From Ricordea florida (Eukaryota; Cnidaria; Anthozoa; Corallimorpharia; Ricordeidae): a DNA stretch of 64,000 nucleotides. Shown here piece by piece: positions 48,004-56,273 of this stretch; position 1 is the stretch's first letter, and every line of letters starts with the position of its first letter. The translations under genes were made by a program, and so were the position numbers. Where the stretch lies: positions 16,011,949 to 16,075,948 of the forward strand of contig OX453276.1 in NCBI GenBank assembly GCA_949710005.1. Direction: 5' to 3'. The notes under the pieces were generated by a model. That model searched no databases. It saw only the letters and a list, made by a program, of their open reading frames with translations, and had not been told where the DNA came from.

Positions 48004-48926
48004 AGCTCTTCCCTAACAAAACCACGCCTAGGTCCATCTAGTAAATAATATAACACTGGCTGATTAGGTGACACCACACTACGTGACAGATCAAAGATTT
48101 TCAAACTCCAGATAGGATCCGTAGAATGTCTGCGCTCACCTCCTTCATCTTCTCCAGGAGCAAGTAAGTATCTAACTTTAACACCAGGTGGTAGCCTCAA
48201 CTCATCAATTCCAACAACCAGCTTATAATTTGGAGGATCAATATCAACCTCTTTCAGTCTTATAGCTTTACCAGGCTCTTCCCCAGTAATTCGTGTAGGT
48301 TGACTATTCAGAGTTTTCAAAATATCTGGTAATCGTTTCACCCATACTCTAGATCGATCATCACTAATCATTTCTTGTGCATATTGATGACTAAATAGTT
48401 TTTCTGATAATGTTCTATTTGCTCTTTCAACAAATGCTTGAGCTCTATGATTTCCAGCTTCAGACCGTTGTATGGTTACATTATGTTTTTCCATAAGTTT
48501 TGTTACATCTCCCATGAATTCTTTACCAGGATCAACAATTATAGTATTAGGATATTTTAACTTTCTGGAGTATATTTTTGTTAAAGCTTTGGATACCTCA
48601 TTACTTTCTTTAGAGGTTAGTGGTTCTGCATCTTTGTATCTCGAGGCAATATCAATCACAACAAGAGCATATCGATATGTCTTTCTTCCAACTTTATCAT
48701 GTGGTAAAAATAATAGATCTGCTTGATGAATATGATTAGGCTTTTCCACATTCCAATGCGGTCTAGGGATATACTTTGGAGCTGGTAGATAGATTTGCCA
48801 CAGCGCCTGTTTCTCAAGCCATCTTTTAGCCTCAGCTTCACTAACTTTTGCTTTCTCAGCTAATTTAGGAATGGCAGAATACCCTTTCCAATATCCATAA
48901 GTGGAATAGTATATTTTTGATAGCAT
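47949..48926 (-). CDS. retroviral-type (rve) integrase, element 2
   Basis: 325 residues from the ATG at 48926. The HTH-like start (YWKGYSAIPKLAEKAKVSEA) is followed by the rve core with D (HQADLLFLPHD), D (IIVDPGKEFMG) and E (AFVERANR), and a C-terminal DNA-binding-like region (WSLKIFDLSRSVVSPNQP). It would integrate the element with a 5-bp duplication. It is divergent from the capsid gene (49 bp between starts) and convergent with the polymerase, whose stop lies inside this gene (55-bp antisense overlap). Confidence 0.93.
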   Translation of the reverse strand: MLSKIYYSTYGYWKGYSAIPKLAEKAKVSEAEAKRWLEKQALWQIYLPAPKYIPRPHWNVEKPNHIHQADLLFLPHDKVGRKTYRYALVVIDIASRYKDAEPLTSKESNEVSKALTKIYSRKLKYPNTIIVDPGKEFMGDVTKLMEKHNVTIQRSEAGNHRAQAFVERANRTLSEKLFSHQYAQEMISDDRSRVWVKRLPDILKTLNSQPTRITGEEPGKAIRLKEVDIDPPNYKLVVGIDELRLPPGVKVRYLLAPGEDEGGERRHSTDPIWSLKIFDLSRSVVSPNQPVLYYLLDGPRRGFVREELQFVPEDTELPPNFVLER

Positions 48927-48975
48927 GTTTTCGTTACTAATTTAAAAGAATACTCCACCTATCTTTAAAATAAAT
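48927..48975. promoter_or_regulatory. divergent promoter between integrase and capsid genes, element 2
   Basis: Contains TTTAAAAGAATAC (48941-48953) and TTTAAAATAAAT next to the capsid ATG, both shared with the equivalent 33-bp region of element 1. Confidence 0.6.
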
Positions 48976-50214
48976 ATGTCACAAGCTATATCTGAAGAAA
49001 TTAACCCAAACAGGATTCCACTAGAGCCTCTCGGTTTGAAAGCGGAATCGTCACTGAATCGAATTACACTAAATCCATCATCCGCTAATCCTGAAGAAAC
49101 ACTATATATAAATATTCCACAACTTTCTCAGAATGTAGTGATTGTCCCAGGAAGTGTATCTCTACTATTTGACTTGACTGTTGATGGTCATGCTAACAAC
49201 ACCCTTGTGAATAACGTAGGCAGTAACCTTGTATCCAGACTAAGGGTTCTTTTTGGTGGAGAAACACTACAGGATACTCAAAGATACGATCTCTTTCAAA
49301 CCTACCATGACTTATACTTAACAGCTGAAGATCGTCAGAATGGAATAAAACAAGGTATTTCTTCTGAAAACATGAGGAAGCTTAGGACAAATGCGGGTGA
49401 TAAGGTAACCTCAGGAAATGATAAGGAAGTAGCTCTTGCAGCAGTATACAACACCAAGTACCGTATCCCACTAAACCATCCTATTCTCAGCAATCATGGA
49501 GTTTTCTATCCAAAGGCGTTACCTCATTCACTAATCTTTGAGATTACACTGGCCCCAGTTTCAGATATTGTTGTTTATTCTGACAAGACCAAGACTCCAA
49601 CTTACAAAATCGAAAACCTTGAGTTGGAATATGCTTGTATCTCAAGTGAATACTTAGCTAGTGAGGCTCAGTCAGCTTATCAGGTTGGTAAAGTATTCTT
49701 TTACGAGAATGTACTTCTCCACAAAACTTTTACCATCTCCAAACCTAATGACAGTTACATAAACGAGTACATTAATATACCCAGGAGATCAATGAAAGGT
49801 ATATTGTGCTTGTTCACAGAGAGATACGTCGGAGGAGCACGAGACTCTGAGAAGTTTCTAAATCCAAATATCACATCAATCGACATTAACGTTGACGGCA
49901 TGCCAAACCGTATCTACTCCAAGGGAATGAAACCGTCAGACTTCTGGGATTCGGTAATGAAACGTTTCGGTAAAGAGGGTGTCAAGCTAAATGATTTTTA
50001 TGTCGACAAGTTTGCTCTATGGATTGACTTGAGAACTCACCCTGACAATAGTATTCATGGAGGAGGTATGGCTTTGAACAACACACGAGATGGAGTAAAA
50101 CTTGAAATGAAACGAAAAGTTGGAGGAACAGGAAATATCACCTGTCATATGTTTGTGGTAGCCGACGCGTTGATGGAGATCATGAATTCAAACTTAAGAT
50201 CAATTATGTATTAG
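48976..50214 (+). CDS. major capsid protein, predicted double jelly roll, element 2
   Basis: 412 residues, close homologue of the element 1 protein at 21983-23224, with ESSLNRITLNPSSANPEETL, LVSRLRVLFGGETLQDTQRY and ALWIDLRTHPDNSIHGGG. Beta-rich, no signal or membrane segment. It is identified as the capsid shell protein from length, conservation and its place directly upstream of the packaging ATPase, as in Polintons/adintoviruses. Conservation is highest at both ends and lower in mid-protein loops (around residue 270-330), as expected for surface-exposed loops, which is inference. Confidence 0.75.
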   Translation: MSQAISEEINPNRIPLEPLGLKAESSLNRITLNPSSANPEETLYINIPQLSQNVVIVPGSVSLLFDLTVDGHANNTLVNNVGSNLVSRLRVLFGGETLQDTQRYDLFQTYHDLYLTAEDRQNGIKQGISSENMRKLRTNAGDKVTSGNDKEVALAAVYNTKYRIPLNHPILSNHGVFYPKALPHSLIFEITLAPVSDIVVYSDKTKTPTYKIENLELEYACISSEYLASEAQSAYQVGKVFFYENVLLHKTFTISKPNDSYINEYINIPRRSMKGILCLFTERYVGGARDSEKFLNPNITSIDINVDGMPNRIYSKGMKPSDFWDSVMKRFGKEGVKLNDFYVDKFALWIDLRTHPDNSIHGGGMALNNTRDGVKLEMKRKVGGTGNITCHMFVVADALMEIMNSNLRSIMY

Positions 50215-50222
50215 TTAAAAGT

Positions 50223-50849
50223 ATGGAAGAATTACGAGATAAAGTTCCTTTTCATTGCATTATAACTGGGCCAACAAATTGTGGAAAGACAAAGTATCTC
50301 ACGGATCAGCTAAGAGGACCATTCCACAAAGTTTTTGAATACATTGTTCTCATATGTCCGACTTATGCTAAAAATAAAACCTATCATAAATTTGCTCACG
50401 GAGATAAACGTTTCTTAGTATTATCACCAGATGCTAGTAACAGCGATGAGATTAACGAGTTATTAACTGATTGTCAAACTTTGTTCTCTGGTACAAATAC
50501 ACTAATAATTTTAGACGACTGTGCTGTATCGAAAGATCTAAAGAATTGCTCGAACAAGTTTATAGATCTAGCATTCTCTGGAAGGCATCATGGATTATCA
50601 GTGTGGGTATTGACACAACAATTAACATCCATAGCAAAACCATTCCGTGAAAATGTAGCTTGTGTGGTTACATTCCATAATCCATCACAAAAAGGTATGA
50701 AGATGCTTTTCGAAGATTATGGAGGTGATTTAGAAGCGGAAACTCGTAAAAAGTTTGTAGAAATGCTGAAAACTGAAAAATATTCGAGACTCTGTTTGTG
50801 TTTACGTTATCCATTCCAATGTTATTTAGAGATTCCTGCGGTGATTTAA
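50223..50849 (+). CDS. packaging ATPase (A32/FtsK-HerA-like), element 2
   Basis: 208 residues, collinear with the element 1 ATPase with about 90% of residues shared by eye. Walker A GPTNCGKTKYL (14-24), Walker B TLIILDDCAV (97-106). It starts 9 bp after the capsid stop, with only TTAAAAGT before the ATG, suggesting a shared transcript or a very compact promoter. It would drive genome packaging. Confidence 0.92.
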   Translation: MEELRDKVPFHCIITGPTNCGKTKYLTDQLRGPFHKVFEYIVLICPTYAKNKTYHKFAHGDKRFLVLSPDASNSDEINELLTDCQTLFSGTNTLIILDDCAVSKDLKNCSNKFIDLAFSGRHHGLSVWVLTQQLTSIAKPFRENVACVVTFHNPSQKGMKMLFEDYGGDLEAETRKKFVEMLKTEKYSRLCLCLRYPFQCYLEIPAVI

Positions 50850-50854
50850 AAGAA
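50845..50854 (+). promoter_or_regulatory. promoter motif (TTTAAAAGAA) of the 160-aa gene
   Basis: Overlaps the stop codon of the ATPase gene, 27-36 bp before the ATG at 50881. Confidence 0.6.
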
Positions 50855-50880
50855 TCTATGTATTATTAGAAAATTAAAAG

Positions 50881-51363
50881 ATGACAAGCGTTGAAGATTT
50901 TATTGAAGAACAGCCAGAGGTTAAAGATGAGATAAAAGATAATGATGTTGAAATCAAACAAGAATCACTAGCTATTCTCGCATCTCTTGGGACCACAAAG
51001 GAATATCTAGGTGATGAGATGAGTCTAGGTGATATCAAGAAACTCAAAGAAAAAGAAGTTGAAAAATATTATAATCGGTACCAGGCAGTATTAGGCAAGC
51101 AAGTTAGTAGTGGATTAGTAGAGTCAGCACTTCAAGCAGCGTCTAATATCATTTCTTACGTGGTTCCTGTAGATGACACCGAAGCGCTTAGCAAAGACTT
51201 ACAGAACGATGAGTTGGTTAAGCGTGAACTGACAAACTTTATAGGTCTCTTGGTATTAAAAGGTGGAAGATTGGTAGCACTTGCTAGTGGGCTATTCCAG
51301 GTTGCTAAGCACATTAAAATCAACAAAATACAAGAAGAAGTTTCAAGTACTGATAACAACTGA
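50881..51363 (+). CDS. 160-residue conserved protein, element 2
   Basis: Homologue of the 176-residue element 1 protein at 20782-21312, keeping LGTTKEYLGDEMSLGDIKKL, VEKYYNRYQAVLGK and KGGRLVALASGLFQVAKHIK. The TEHT repeat tail is absent. Predicted helical with a weakly hydrophobic C-terminal third. Function unknown; the conserved place after the ATPase suggests a packaging or core role. Confidence 0.7.
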   Translation: MTSVEDFIEEQPEVKDEIKDNDVEIKQESLAILASLGTTKEYLGDEMSLGDIKKLKEKEVEKYYNRYQAVLGKQVSSGLVESALQAASNIISYVVPVDDTEALSKDLQNDELVKRELTNFIGLLVLKGGRLVALASGLFQVAKHIKINKIQEEVSSTDNN

Positions 51364-51373
51364 TTTAAAGATT
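51364..51373 (+). promoter_or_regulatory. TTTAAAGATT promoter motif of the 128-aa gene
   Basis: Perfect consensus, 25-34 bp before the ATG at 51398, directly after the previous stop codon. Confidence 0.65.
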
Positions 51374-51397
51374 CTTTACTATGGGAAATAAATAATC

Positions 51398-51784
51398 ATG
51401 TCTGATGAAGTTGTTGAACAAATTACAATAGATCCCCCTCCTCCTAAAAATAAGAAAGCTGTTAAAGAGAAAGACCCTAAAAAGGTCGCTGCCGGTAAGA
51501 AACTAGCAGAATATAACAAAAGAGCCAAAGAAGCCTTAGCTAGGGAAATGAAACGTGAAGCGGAGACTAACCAGGAAGAAAATATAAATGCAGAGAGCGA
51601 ATCTAAAGCATGGATTCCAGAGCTATCTTTTACTACTGTGTTATCTCTTGTTGGAATAGGGTTTACCGCAGTTGACATGTTTATGAGGTACTACAAAAAC
51701 AGAAAACCACCCACCCAATCACCACCCTCAAAGATTACTACCCAACCACCACCCCAACCAACTCCGAAAATAGTAATGCTCTGA
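51398..51784 (+). CDS. 128-residue charged single-pass protein, element 2
   Basis: Homologue of the 150-residue element 1 protein: Lys-rich head (KEKDPKKVAAGKKLAEYNKR), one hydrophobic segment (FTTVLSLVGIGFTAVDMFM, about 80-98) and a Pro/Thr/Gln tail. It is predicted to be a single-pass membrane protein of the virion gene block. Confidence 0.7.
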   Translation: MSDEVVEQITIDPPPPKNKKAVKEKDPKKVAAGKKLAEYNKRAKEALAREMKREAETNQEENINAESESKAWIPELSFTTVLSLVGIGFTAVDMFMRYYKNRKPPTQSPPSKITTQPPPQPTPKIVML

Positions 51785-51793
51785 GGAAAGTAG

Positions 51794-51803
51794 TTTAAAG
51801 ATT
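51794..51803 (+). promoter_or_regulatory. TTTAAAGATT promoter motif of the 64-aa gene
   Basis: Perfect consensus, 23-32 bp before the ATG at 51826. Confidence 0.65.
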
Positions 51804-51825
51804 TTCTCTACCCACAATAAAAATC

Positions 51826-52020
51826 ATGTCAACTGAAAACAAACTTGTGAAAACTGTTACCGATTCAGCCGTAATTATCGGATTGGCTGCCGGTGTTGGA
51901 TACGTAGCTAAAAAGGCTATGAAAGAATCATTCATCAACGATCCCTCCTCAAGTATTACAAACTATGCTAAATGGGTCGCTGTCCTGTCAGGTAGTATGT
52001 ACCTCAAAACTTATTTATAA
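51826..52020 (+). CDS. 64-residue small membrane protein, element 2 (shortened)
   Basis: Homologue of the 72-residue element 1 protein, with SAVIIGLAAGVGYVAKKAM as its hydrophobic segment. A TAA at 52018-52020 removes the last eight codons; the sequence after the stop still encodes DQKILP in frame, matching element 1, so the stop is a recent nonsense change. Because both hydrophobic segments remain, the product may still work. Confidence 0.7.
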   Translation: MSTENKLVKTVTDSAVIIGLAAGVGYVAKKAMKESFINDPSSSITNYAKWVAVLSGSMYLKTYL

Positions 52021-52039
52021 GATCAAAAGATTTTGCCAA

Positions 52040-52049
52040 CTTAAAGATT
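52040..52049 (+). promoter_or_regulatory. promoter motif (CTTAAAGATT) of the 130-aa gene
   Basis: 19-28 bp before the ATG at 52068, one base from consensus. Confidence 0.6.
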
Positions 52050-52067
52050 TTACATATTGATCAATAA

Positions 52068-52460
52068 ATGGTGACAATAGCAATGATGATTGGTGGAGCT
52101 ATATTGAATGCGACTACGTTCGTTGGTGGTTCGTATCTTGCAAAATATCTCTCAGGTGATAACACAGATGCGGAGCGAATACGACACGACAAGGCAATAG
52201 AAAAATATCAAAAAGATTGTGCTACATACCAGGAAAAGAGACAGAATCTCATTGATTGGTACTCTCAACAGAAGGATGCTAAACACCAGGCTTCACAAAA
52301 TATTTCGAATACTGATGAAGCTTTGAAATTGTATAGTCAGTCACATGAACCAAAATTCTCTGATTATTATAGACCTAGTAGCAACCAAAAGATGGGGGAG
52401 ATGGCATATGTGGGTGGTGGTATGCTGGCATTGGGTTATATGGTTAGTAAATTCTTTTAG
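52068..52460 (+). CDS. 130-residue protein with two terminal membrane segments, element 2
   Basis: Same length and layout as the element 1 protein at 19565-19957: N-terminal (MVTIAMMIGGAILNATTFVG) and C-terminal (AYVGGGMLALGYMVSKFF) hydrophobic segments around a charged helical core. Conservation is strongest in the two membrane ends. Probably a virion membrane protein. Confidence 0.75.
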   Translation: MVTIAMMIGGAILNATTFVGGSYLAKYLSGDNTDAERIRHDKAIEKYQKDCATYQEKRQNLIDWYSQQKDAKHQASQNISNTDEALKLYSQSHEPKFSDYYRPSSNQKMGEMAYVGGGMLALGYMVSKFF

Positions 52461-52476
52461 GTAAGTGTGTGACCAG

Positions 52477-52486
52477 TTTAAAGATT
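52477..52486 (+). promoter_or_regulatory. TTTAAAGATT promoter motif of the 309-aa gene
   Basis: Perfect consensus, 23-32 bp before the ATG at 52509; the following TTCTTACTGAT is also shared with element 1. Confidence 0.65.
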
Positions 52487-52508
52487 TCTTACTGATAAGT
52501 AAAAAATT

Positions 52509-53438
52509 ATGGCTGAAGGCAGAGATATACCGAATTTTGAACCAGCTGATCTAGGTGATGATGATACCACAAATGACATCCAATTAAACACATTTTCATC
52601 CACCACTAGTCCAATTGACCCTGTTAAAGAGGACGAAACATCATTTGGTGGTAGTGAAACTCGGCCCTTTTTAGATACCAGGATGAAAGATCAAGAAGAT
52701 GCTGAAAAAGAAATCAAAAGATTTTTCCCATATGCTAAGACTTCTGAGTTCATCAAAGGTGTTGGCAGATCAATTAGTGGAGGAATAGATAGAGTATTTT
52801 TGAGATTGAAGAGGGCAAACGCTCACAAATACATTTTATTACCCAATGGCGAATTCGATAAAGATCCACCAAAAATGTTGAAAGACGCTCTAGGTCCAAA
52901 AGCGCTAGATGTTTTAGAAGCTAATGATGATGAAATAGCTAAGAGAAAAGAATCACTAAACAAAAAGAAGGAGGAACTAAAATTCCACATGGATAAGCCA
53001 ATAAAAACCCCAGAAGAAAGTAGCCGAATAGAGACTCTCAAGAGAGAAATTGCTGATCAAGAACAAGAGATAGCCAACTTGGAGGGTGATAATGAGCAAA
53101 TACAGGAAAGAATGTCATTACGTGATCATGTGAAGGCTATCTTCAAGAAATACGGTTTTACAGTCTTTGCTGTGATGAGTGCTGTAGGTGTTGTTATCGG
53201 TGTTATCGTTTCTAATCTTTCTAAAGGTCTAACCAAATTGGGTAAAGGTGTTGGTAACGGTTTGAAAACGATTGGTAAGAAACTTGGTGAGATATTACCT
53301 GGAATGGTTGGAGCTATCGTGAGCTTTCTGTTCAAGACTGCCGGTGAGGTTATTGGATTCTTAAGTAAAAATGCTTGGCTGTTAATAGTGGCTGTGGTTC
53401 TATATTTTGTGGAACAATTTAAAAGGAAGAGACGCTAA
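52509..53438 (+). CDS. 309-residue protein with coiled coil and hydrophobic C-terminus, element 2
   Basis: Homologue of the 406-residue element 1 protein. The first 20 residues (AEGRDIPNFEPADLGDD) and the C-terminal 105 or so are conserved (YGFTVFAVMSAVGVVIGVIV; LSKGLTKLGKGVGNGLKTIG; ending LLIVAVVLYFVEQFKR). The centre is different: a shorter coiled coil (about 150-205). The pattern of fast-evolving middle and fixed membrane-active end resembles viral proteins that act at membranes. Family not recognised. Confidence 0.75.
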   Translation: MAEGRDIPNFEPADLGDDDTTNDIQLNTFSSTTSPIDPVKEDETSFGGSETRPFLDTRMKDQEDAEKEIKRFFPYAKTSEFIKGVGRSISGGIDRVFLRLKRANAHKYILLPNGEFDKDPPKMLKDALGPKALDVLEANDDEIAKRKESLNKKKEELKFHMDKPIKTPEESSRIETLKREIADQEQEIANLEGDNEQIQERMSLRDHVKAIFKKYGFTVFAVMSAVGVVIGVIVSNLSKGLTKLGKGVGNGLKTIGKKLGEILPGMVGAIVSFLFKTAGEVIGFLSKNAWLLIVAVVLYFVEQFKRKRR

Positions 53439-53454
53439 GTTAAAAAAAAAAAAA

Positions 53455-53844
53455 ATGAATGATACAACGTTTCTATATATCACTATGCTAACTCCTGAAA
53501 CAAGAATTTATCTGGATCCACCCTTAACCAATGTAAAAGAGATACAAAATGCAAGTTTAGTTTACATTTCTAAAGCAACGTATAGAAATCCTATGTACTT
53601 AATGTGTGATCTTATAGAGCCAAAGTCTTCATATTCCAATTGTTGTATGCCTATCGGTGAAAATGTAGAAATTAAACCCTCACAATTACTAGCTGTTATT
53701 CCATCTCAAGAGCATCCTTGTTTAAGAGTTCCACAAACCAAAAATCCAATCAACTACTTTACTTTATGGATTTTAGATGAAAAGGGAAGAAAGGCTGACT
53801 TAAATAACGAACCTGTTCGAATTCATTTAAAGATTTCCTGTTGA
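53455..53844 (+). CDS. 130-residue virion-type protein, element 2 (short form of the 211-aa protein)
   Basis: Starts at the ATG at 53455 after a run of A. It begins with LTPETRIYLDPPLTNVKEIQ and ends with PINYFTLWILDEKGRKADLN, matching both ends of the element 1 protein at 15109-15744. About 80 central residues are missing. The gene lies between the 309- and 198-residue genes, whereas in element 1 it follows the 528-residue gene. No TTTAAA motif is evident before it. A minor capsid role is possible. Confidence 0.65.
   Translation: MNDTTFLYITMLTPETRIYLDPPLTNVKEIQNASLVYISKATYRNPMYLMCDLIEPKSSYSNCCMPIGENVEIKPSQLLAVIPSQEHPCLRVPQTKNPINYFTLWILDEKGRKADLNNEPVRIHLKISC
53826..53835 (+). promoter_or_regulatory. 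TTTAAAGATT promoter motif of the 198-aa gene
   Basis: 20-29 bp before the ATG at 53855; lies inside the last codons of the previous gene. Confidence 0.65.
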
Positions 53845-53854
53845 TTTGTAAAAT

Positions 53855-54451
53855 ATGGAAGACTACAATAGAATTTATCCACAAGTGCCTATTAACGAGG
53901 ACTCAAATAATTTCAGACTTCAAAAATCGTGTGAAGTAGTACATAATCTTCAGAAGGAAATTAGACATTATGAGGATGTTAGGAAAAAATACAATAGAGC
54001 GAGGGGAATATTTACTAAAATCAGTGTTGGTAGTGGGGTGGTTTCAGTTATCCTATCTGCAAGTGGACTGGGAACCTCTCTTACTGGTTTTGGTGCTGTT
54101 GTTGGTATACCATTGGGAGCGGTGGGAGGTATTTGTGGGGGAATATCGGTTGGATTCGGTGCGGCTTCTAAACGACTTTCACATAAAGTTAGTAAACACG
54201 AACAGACCGTTTCTCTGGCAAAAGCAAAAGTAAACACCATTCACGATTTAGTTTTAAAGGCACTGAAAGATAACGCCATCTCTGACCAAGAATTTTCTCT
54301 AATTTTAGCAGAGGTGGACAAGTTTGAAAAACTAAAACTCGAAATCCGTCAAAAAAACCGGAAAGATACAGAAAAAAACTTAAATATGTCACAGATAAGG
54401 ACAGAGGTTCGTGCGGAAATTTTAAAGGAGTTAACCGGTCCCGAACGTTGA
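53855..54451 (+). CDS. 198-residue Gly-rich membrane-active protein, element 2
   Basis: Homologue of the 210-residue element 1 protein, with a helical N-terminal part (VHNLQKEIRHYEDVRKKYNR), a long Gly-rich hydrophobic stretch (LSASGLGTSLTGFGAVVGIP) and a charged C-terminal helix. The hydrophobic part is almost unchanged between elements, so its sequence is under constraint. Membrane hairpin or pore-like role inferred from composition. Confidence 0.75.
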   Translation: MEDYNRIYPQVPINEDSNNFRLQKSCEVVHNLQKEIRHYEDVRKKYNRARGIFTKISVGSGVVSVILSASGLGTSLTGFGAVVGIPLGAVGGICGGISVGFGAASKRLSHKVSKHEQTVSLAKAKVNTIHDLVLKALKDNAISDQEFSLILAEVDKFEKLKLEIRQKNRKDTEKNLNMSQIRTEVRAEILKELTGPER

Positions 54452-54519
54452 AATTTTCATTTGAGCGAACGCCTGTAGGATGGAATTATGAGGTTGGTAT
54501 TAGAAAAGAACGGTGTTGA

Positions 54520-54529
54520 TTTAAAAACA
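54520..54529 (+). promoter_or_regulatory. promoter motif variant (TTTAAAAACA) of the 514-aa gene
   Basis: 26-35 bp before the ATG at 54555; element 1 has the similar TTTAAAAGCA before its homologue. Confidence 0.5.
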
Positions 54530-54554
54530 TCTTATTATAAACATAAATAATAAA

Positions 54555-56099
54555 ATGTTACTCAATGATTTCAGAAATAGGTATCCAAAGGCTGATCACA
54601 GTCAATTCGTATTTGTAGCTGATCAATATGGTGGTTACATTAGGTGGAAAGTTAATGGTACAACAATCATGTCTTATGATGACCCCACTGGCAAAACATG
54701 GACTGAAGACCTGTCACCCCGTTTGAAAAGACTGCTATGGAAAGATTTAGGATTGGATTATGATGCATTGAGTTCATTCCCAAAGAGTTTAACTATGACC
54801 AATCGATCTTACCCAATACCTGCCATTGATTTTGATGACTTCACAAGTAATATCACAAACATTCTGACATCACTGGATATATACGTGTCTAATACTAAAA
54901 AGTTCACCGCTAAGATGCGTAATGTTTTCACCTCCCAAGTTGTGACTTTCAAGTTTGGTAAACAGAGTAGAAAATGGCTGAATGCCCCCGATATGAATTA
55001 TTGGCCACAACAACTTAACTTTGCAGTGTGGTGTGCGACCTCTGGATGTGGAATAAGTCCTTTCGAGAGTCTCAACTATCCTAAAGTAGTGAGTAGCTTC
55101 ATTAAGTTTCATATATATTTCACAATAAGACGAATACTGTATGAATTGAGTCTTCCCTTACCTGATGAGCAACCCTTCGTAATAAACAACAACCCTTACA
55201 GCAAAGTCGCATATCAACGATTGTGTGCTGAATTTGGCATCTCAAAAAACTCTGACTTTAGATGGAAAGGTGGTCGAAATGGGGGTTTGGGTGATATATT
55301 CATAGATTATGGTTCTGGATATAATGGAGCGGGTGGTGGATATCAAAATGTACATATGGTAAGGAACTATGATGTTGAAGCTGATCAGTGGCCTGGTGAA
55401 GGTGGTAAATTTGCTGATGATGGAGGTAAGAAGGAAAAGGGTGACCTCATCTCATTTATCCGTAATGATGACTTTGCCGATTATAAATATGCCTGGTTTA
55501 TCCCAACAAGTGGATATGGACTCACTAAAGCGGGTCTTGGTAGATTGAATAGATCTGCTGAAGCTTTTGTTTACTGCATATTGGGGGCGCAAGTCAACAC
55601 TAGAAACTCTATTGTGGGTAGTGGTGGTGGAGCGATCGAGACTCAACAAGAATTCTTAGCTCTGTTTGAGAGTAGTGTGATTGAGAATGACATTTCTAGT
55701 TCGATCCAAAGGTATCAATTAGCTGTCCAAGAAGCGAAATTACGTCTTGATTTAGCTATTGCTCCAGGTGTATGGCTAATGCCTAGTAATATGATAATCA
55801 ACACTGAGAGCGTGACTGGTTTTAATAACAAACTTATGAAATCTACTAGTGATATGAGTTTTGGAGTGAATAGTTCCCTAAACACTGAAGCAAAACAGGT
55901 TGGAATAAATCATAACATGGGATCTTCAAAGTTAAAGTTACCTCATAGAACTGAGATGAAACCAAAACTAAAATCCTCACAACCAAAACCAAAACCTATT
56001 ATAGAAACAGACTCAACGCAGCATGACACGCAACACGAAAAGAATATATTAGCATTTATAGTTGTCGCTGGTGGATTAGCATGGTATCTATTTCGATAG
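54555..56099 (+). CDS. 514-residue conserved protein with C-terminal membrane anchor, element 2
   Basis: Close homologue of the 528-residue element 1 protein. It is soluble and very conserved over residues about 1-430, including WPQQLNFAVWCATSGCGISP and the Gly-rich GGRNGGLGDIFIDYGSGY; then a variable Lys/Pro tail and the same terminal hydrophobic segment (ILAFIVVAGGLAWYLF). The fixed core and tail anchor suggest a structural protein held in a virion or cell membrane. Family not recognised. It ends 15 bp before the conserved palindrome-like motif. Confidence 0.8.
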   Translation: MLLNDFRNRYPKADHSQFVFVADQYGGYIRWKVNGTTIMSYDDPTGKTWTEDLSPRLKRLLWKDLGLDYDALSSFPKSLTMTNRSYPIPAIDFDDFTSNITNILTSLDIYVSNTKKFTAKMRNVFTSQVVTFKFGKQSRKWLNAPDMNYWPQQLNFAVWCATSGCGISPFESLNYPKVVSSFIKFHIYFTIRRILYELSLPLPDEQPFVINNNPYSKVAYQRLCAEFGISKNSDFRWKGGRNGGLGDIFIDYGSGYNGAGGGYQNVHMVRNYDVEADQWPGEGGKFADDGGKKEKGDLISFIRNDDFADYKYAWFIPTSGYGLTKAGLGRLNRSAEAFVYCILGAQVNTRNSIVGSGGGAIETQQEFLALFESSVIENDISSSIQRYQLAVQEAKLRLDLAIAPGVWLMPSNMIINTESVTGFNNKLMKSTSDMSFGVNSSLNTEAKQVGINHNMGSSKLKLPHRTEMKPKLKSSQPKPKPIIETDSTQHDTQHEKNILAFIVVAGGLAWYLFR

Positions 56100-56113
56100 A
56101 TGACTATTTGTTT

Positions 56114-56138
56114 AGCTTACGCATAAGTCGTTTTTTTA
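56114..56138. promoter_or_regulatory. conserved palindrome-like motif downstream of the 514-aa gene
   Basis: AGCTTACGCATAAGTCGTTT is the reverse complement, with one change, of the doubled motif at 15799-15886 in element 1. It lies at the same place relative to the genes. Confidence 0.65.
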
Positions 56139-56273
56139 TATGACATGATTCTCGGAAAAACAGGAAGTTGATGCTATTTTTGGATAACGCGGTTGAATAA
56201 TATGCAAATTGAAAGATGTTTCTAAAGTCCCAAGGTAAATTTTGTTATGTAACACTGACTTGCGTTATATAAC
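56139..56273. other. intergenic gap between the 514-aa gene and the cysteine-rich gene
   Basis: The TTATGTAACACT and TTGCGTTATATAAC tracts are similar to the 15070-15105 region of element 1, just downstream of the equivalent cysteine-rich gene. Confidence 0.5.

Noticed and set aside
53407..53454. Longer N-terminus for the short virion-type protein of element 2
   Set aside because: It begins at a non-ATG codon inside the preceding gene and crosses a poly-A run; ATG 53455 fits the element 1 homologue.
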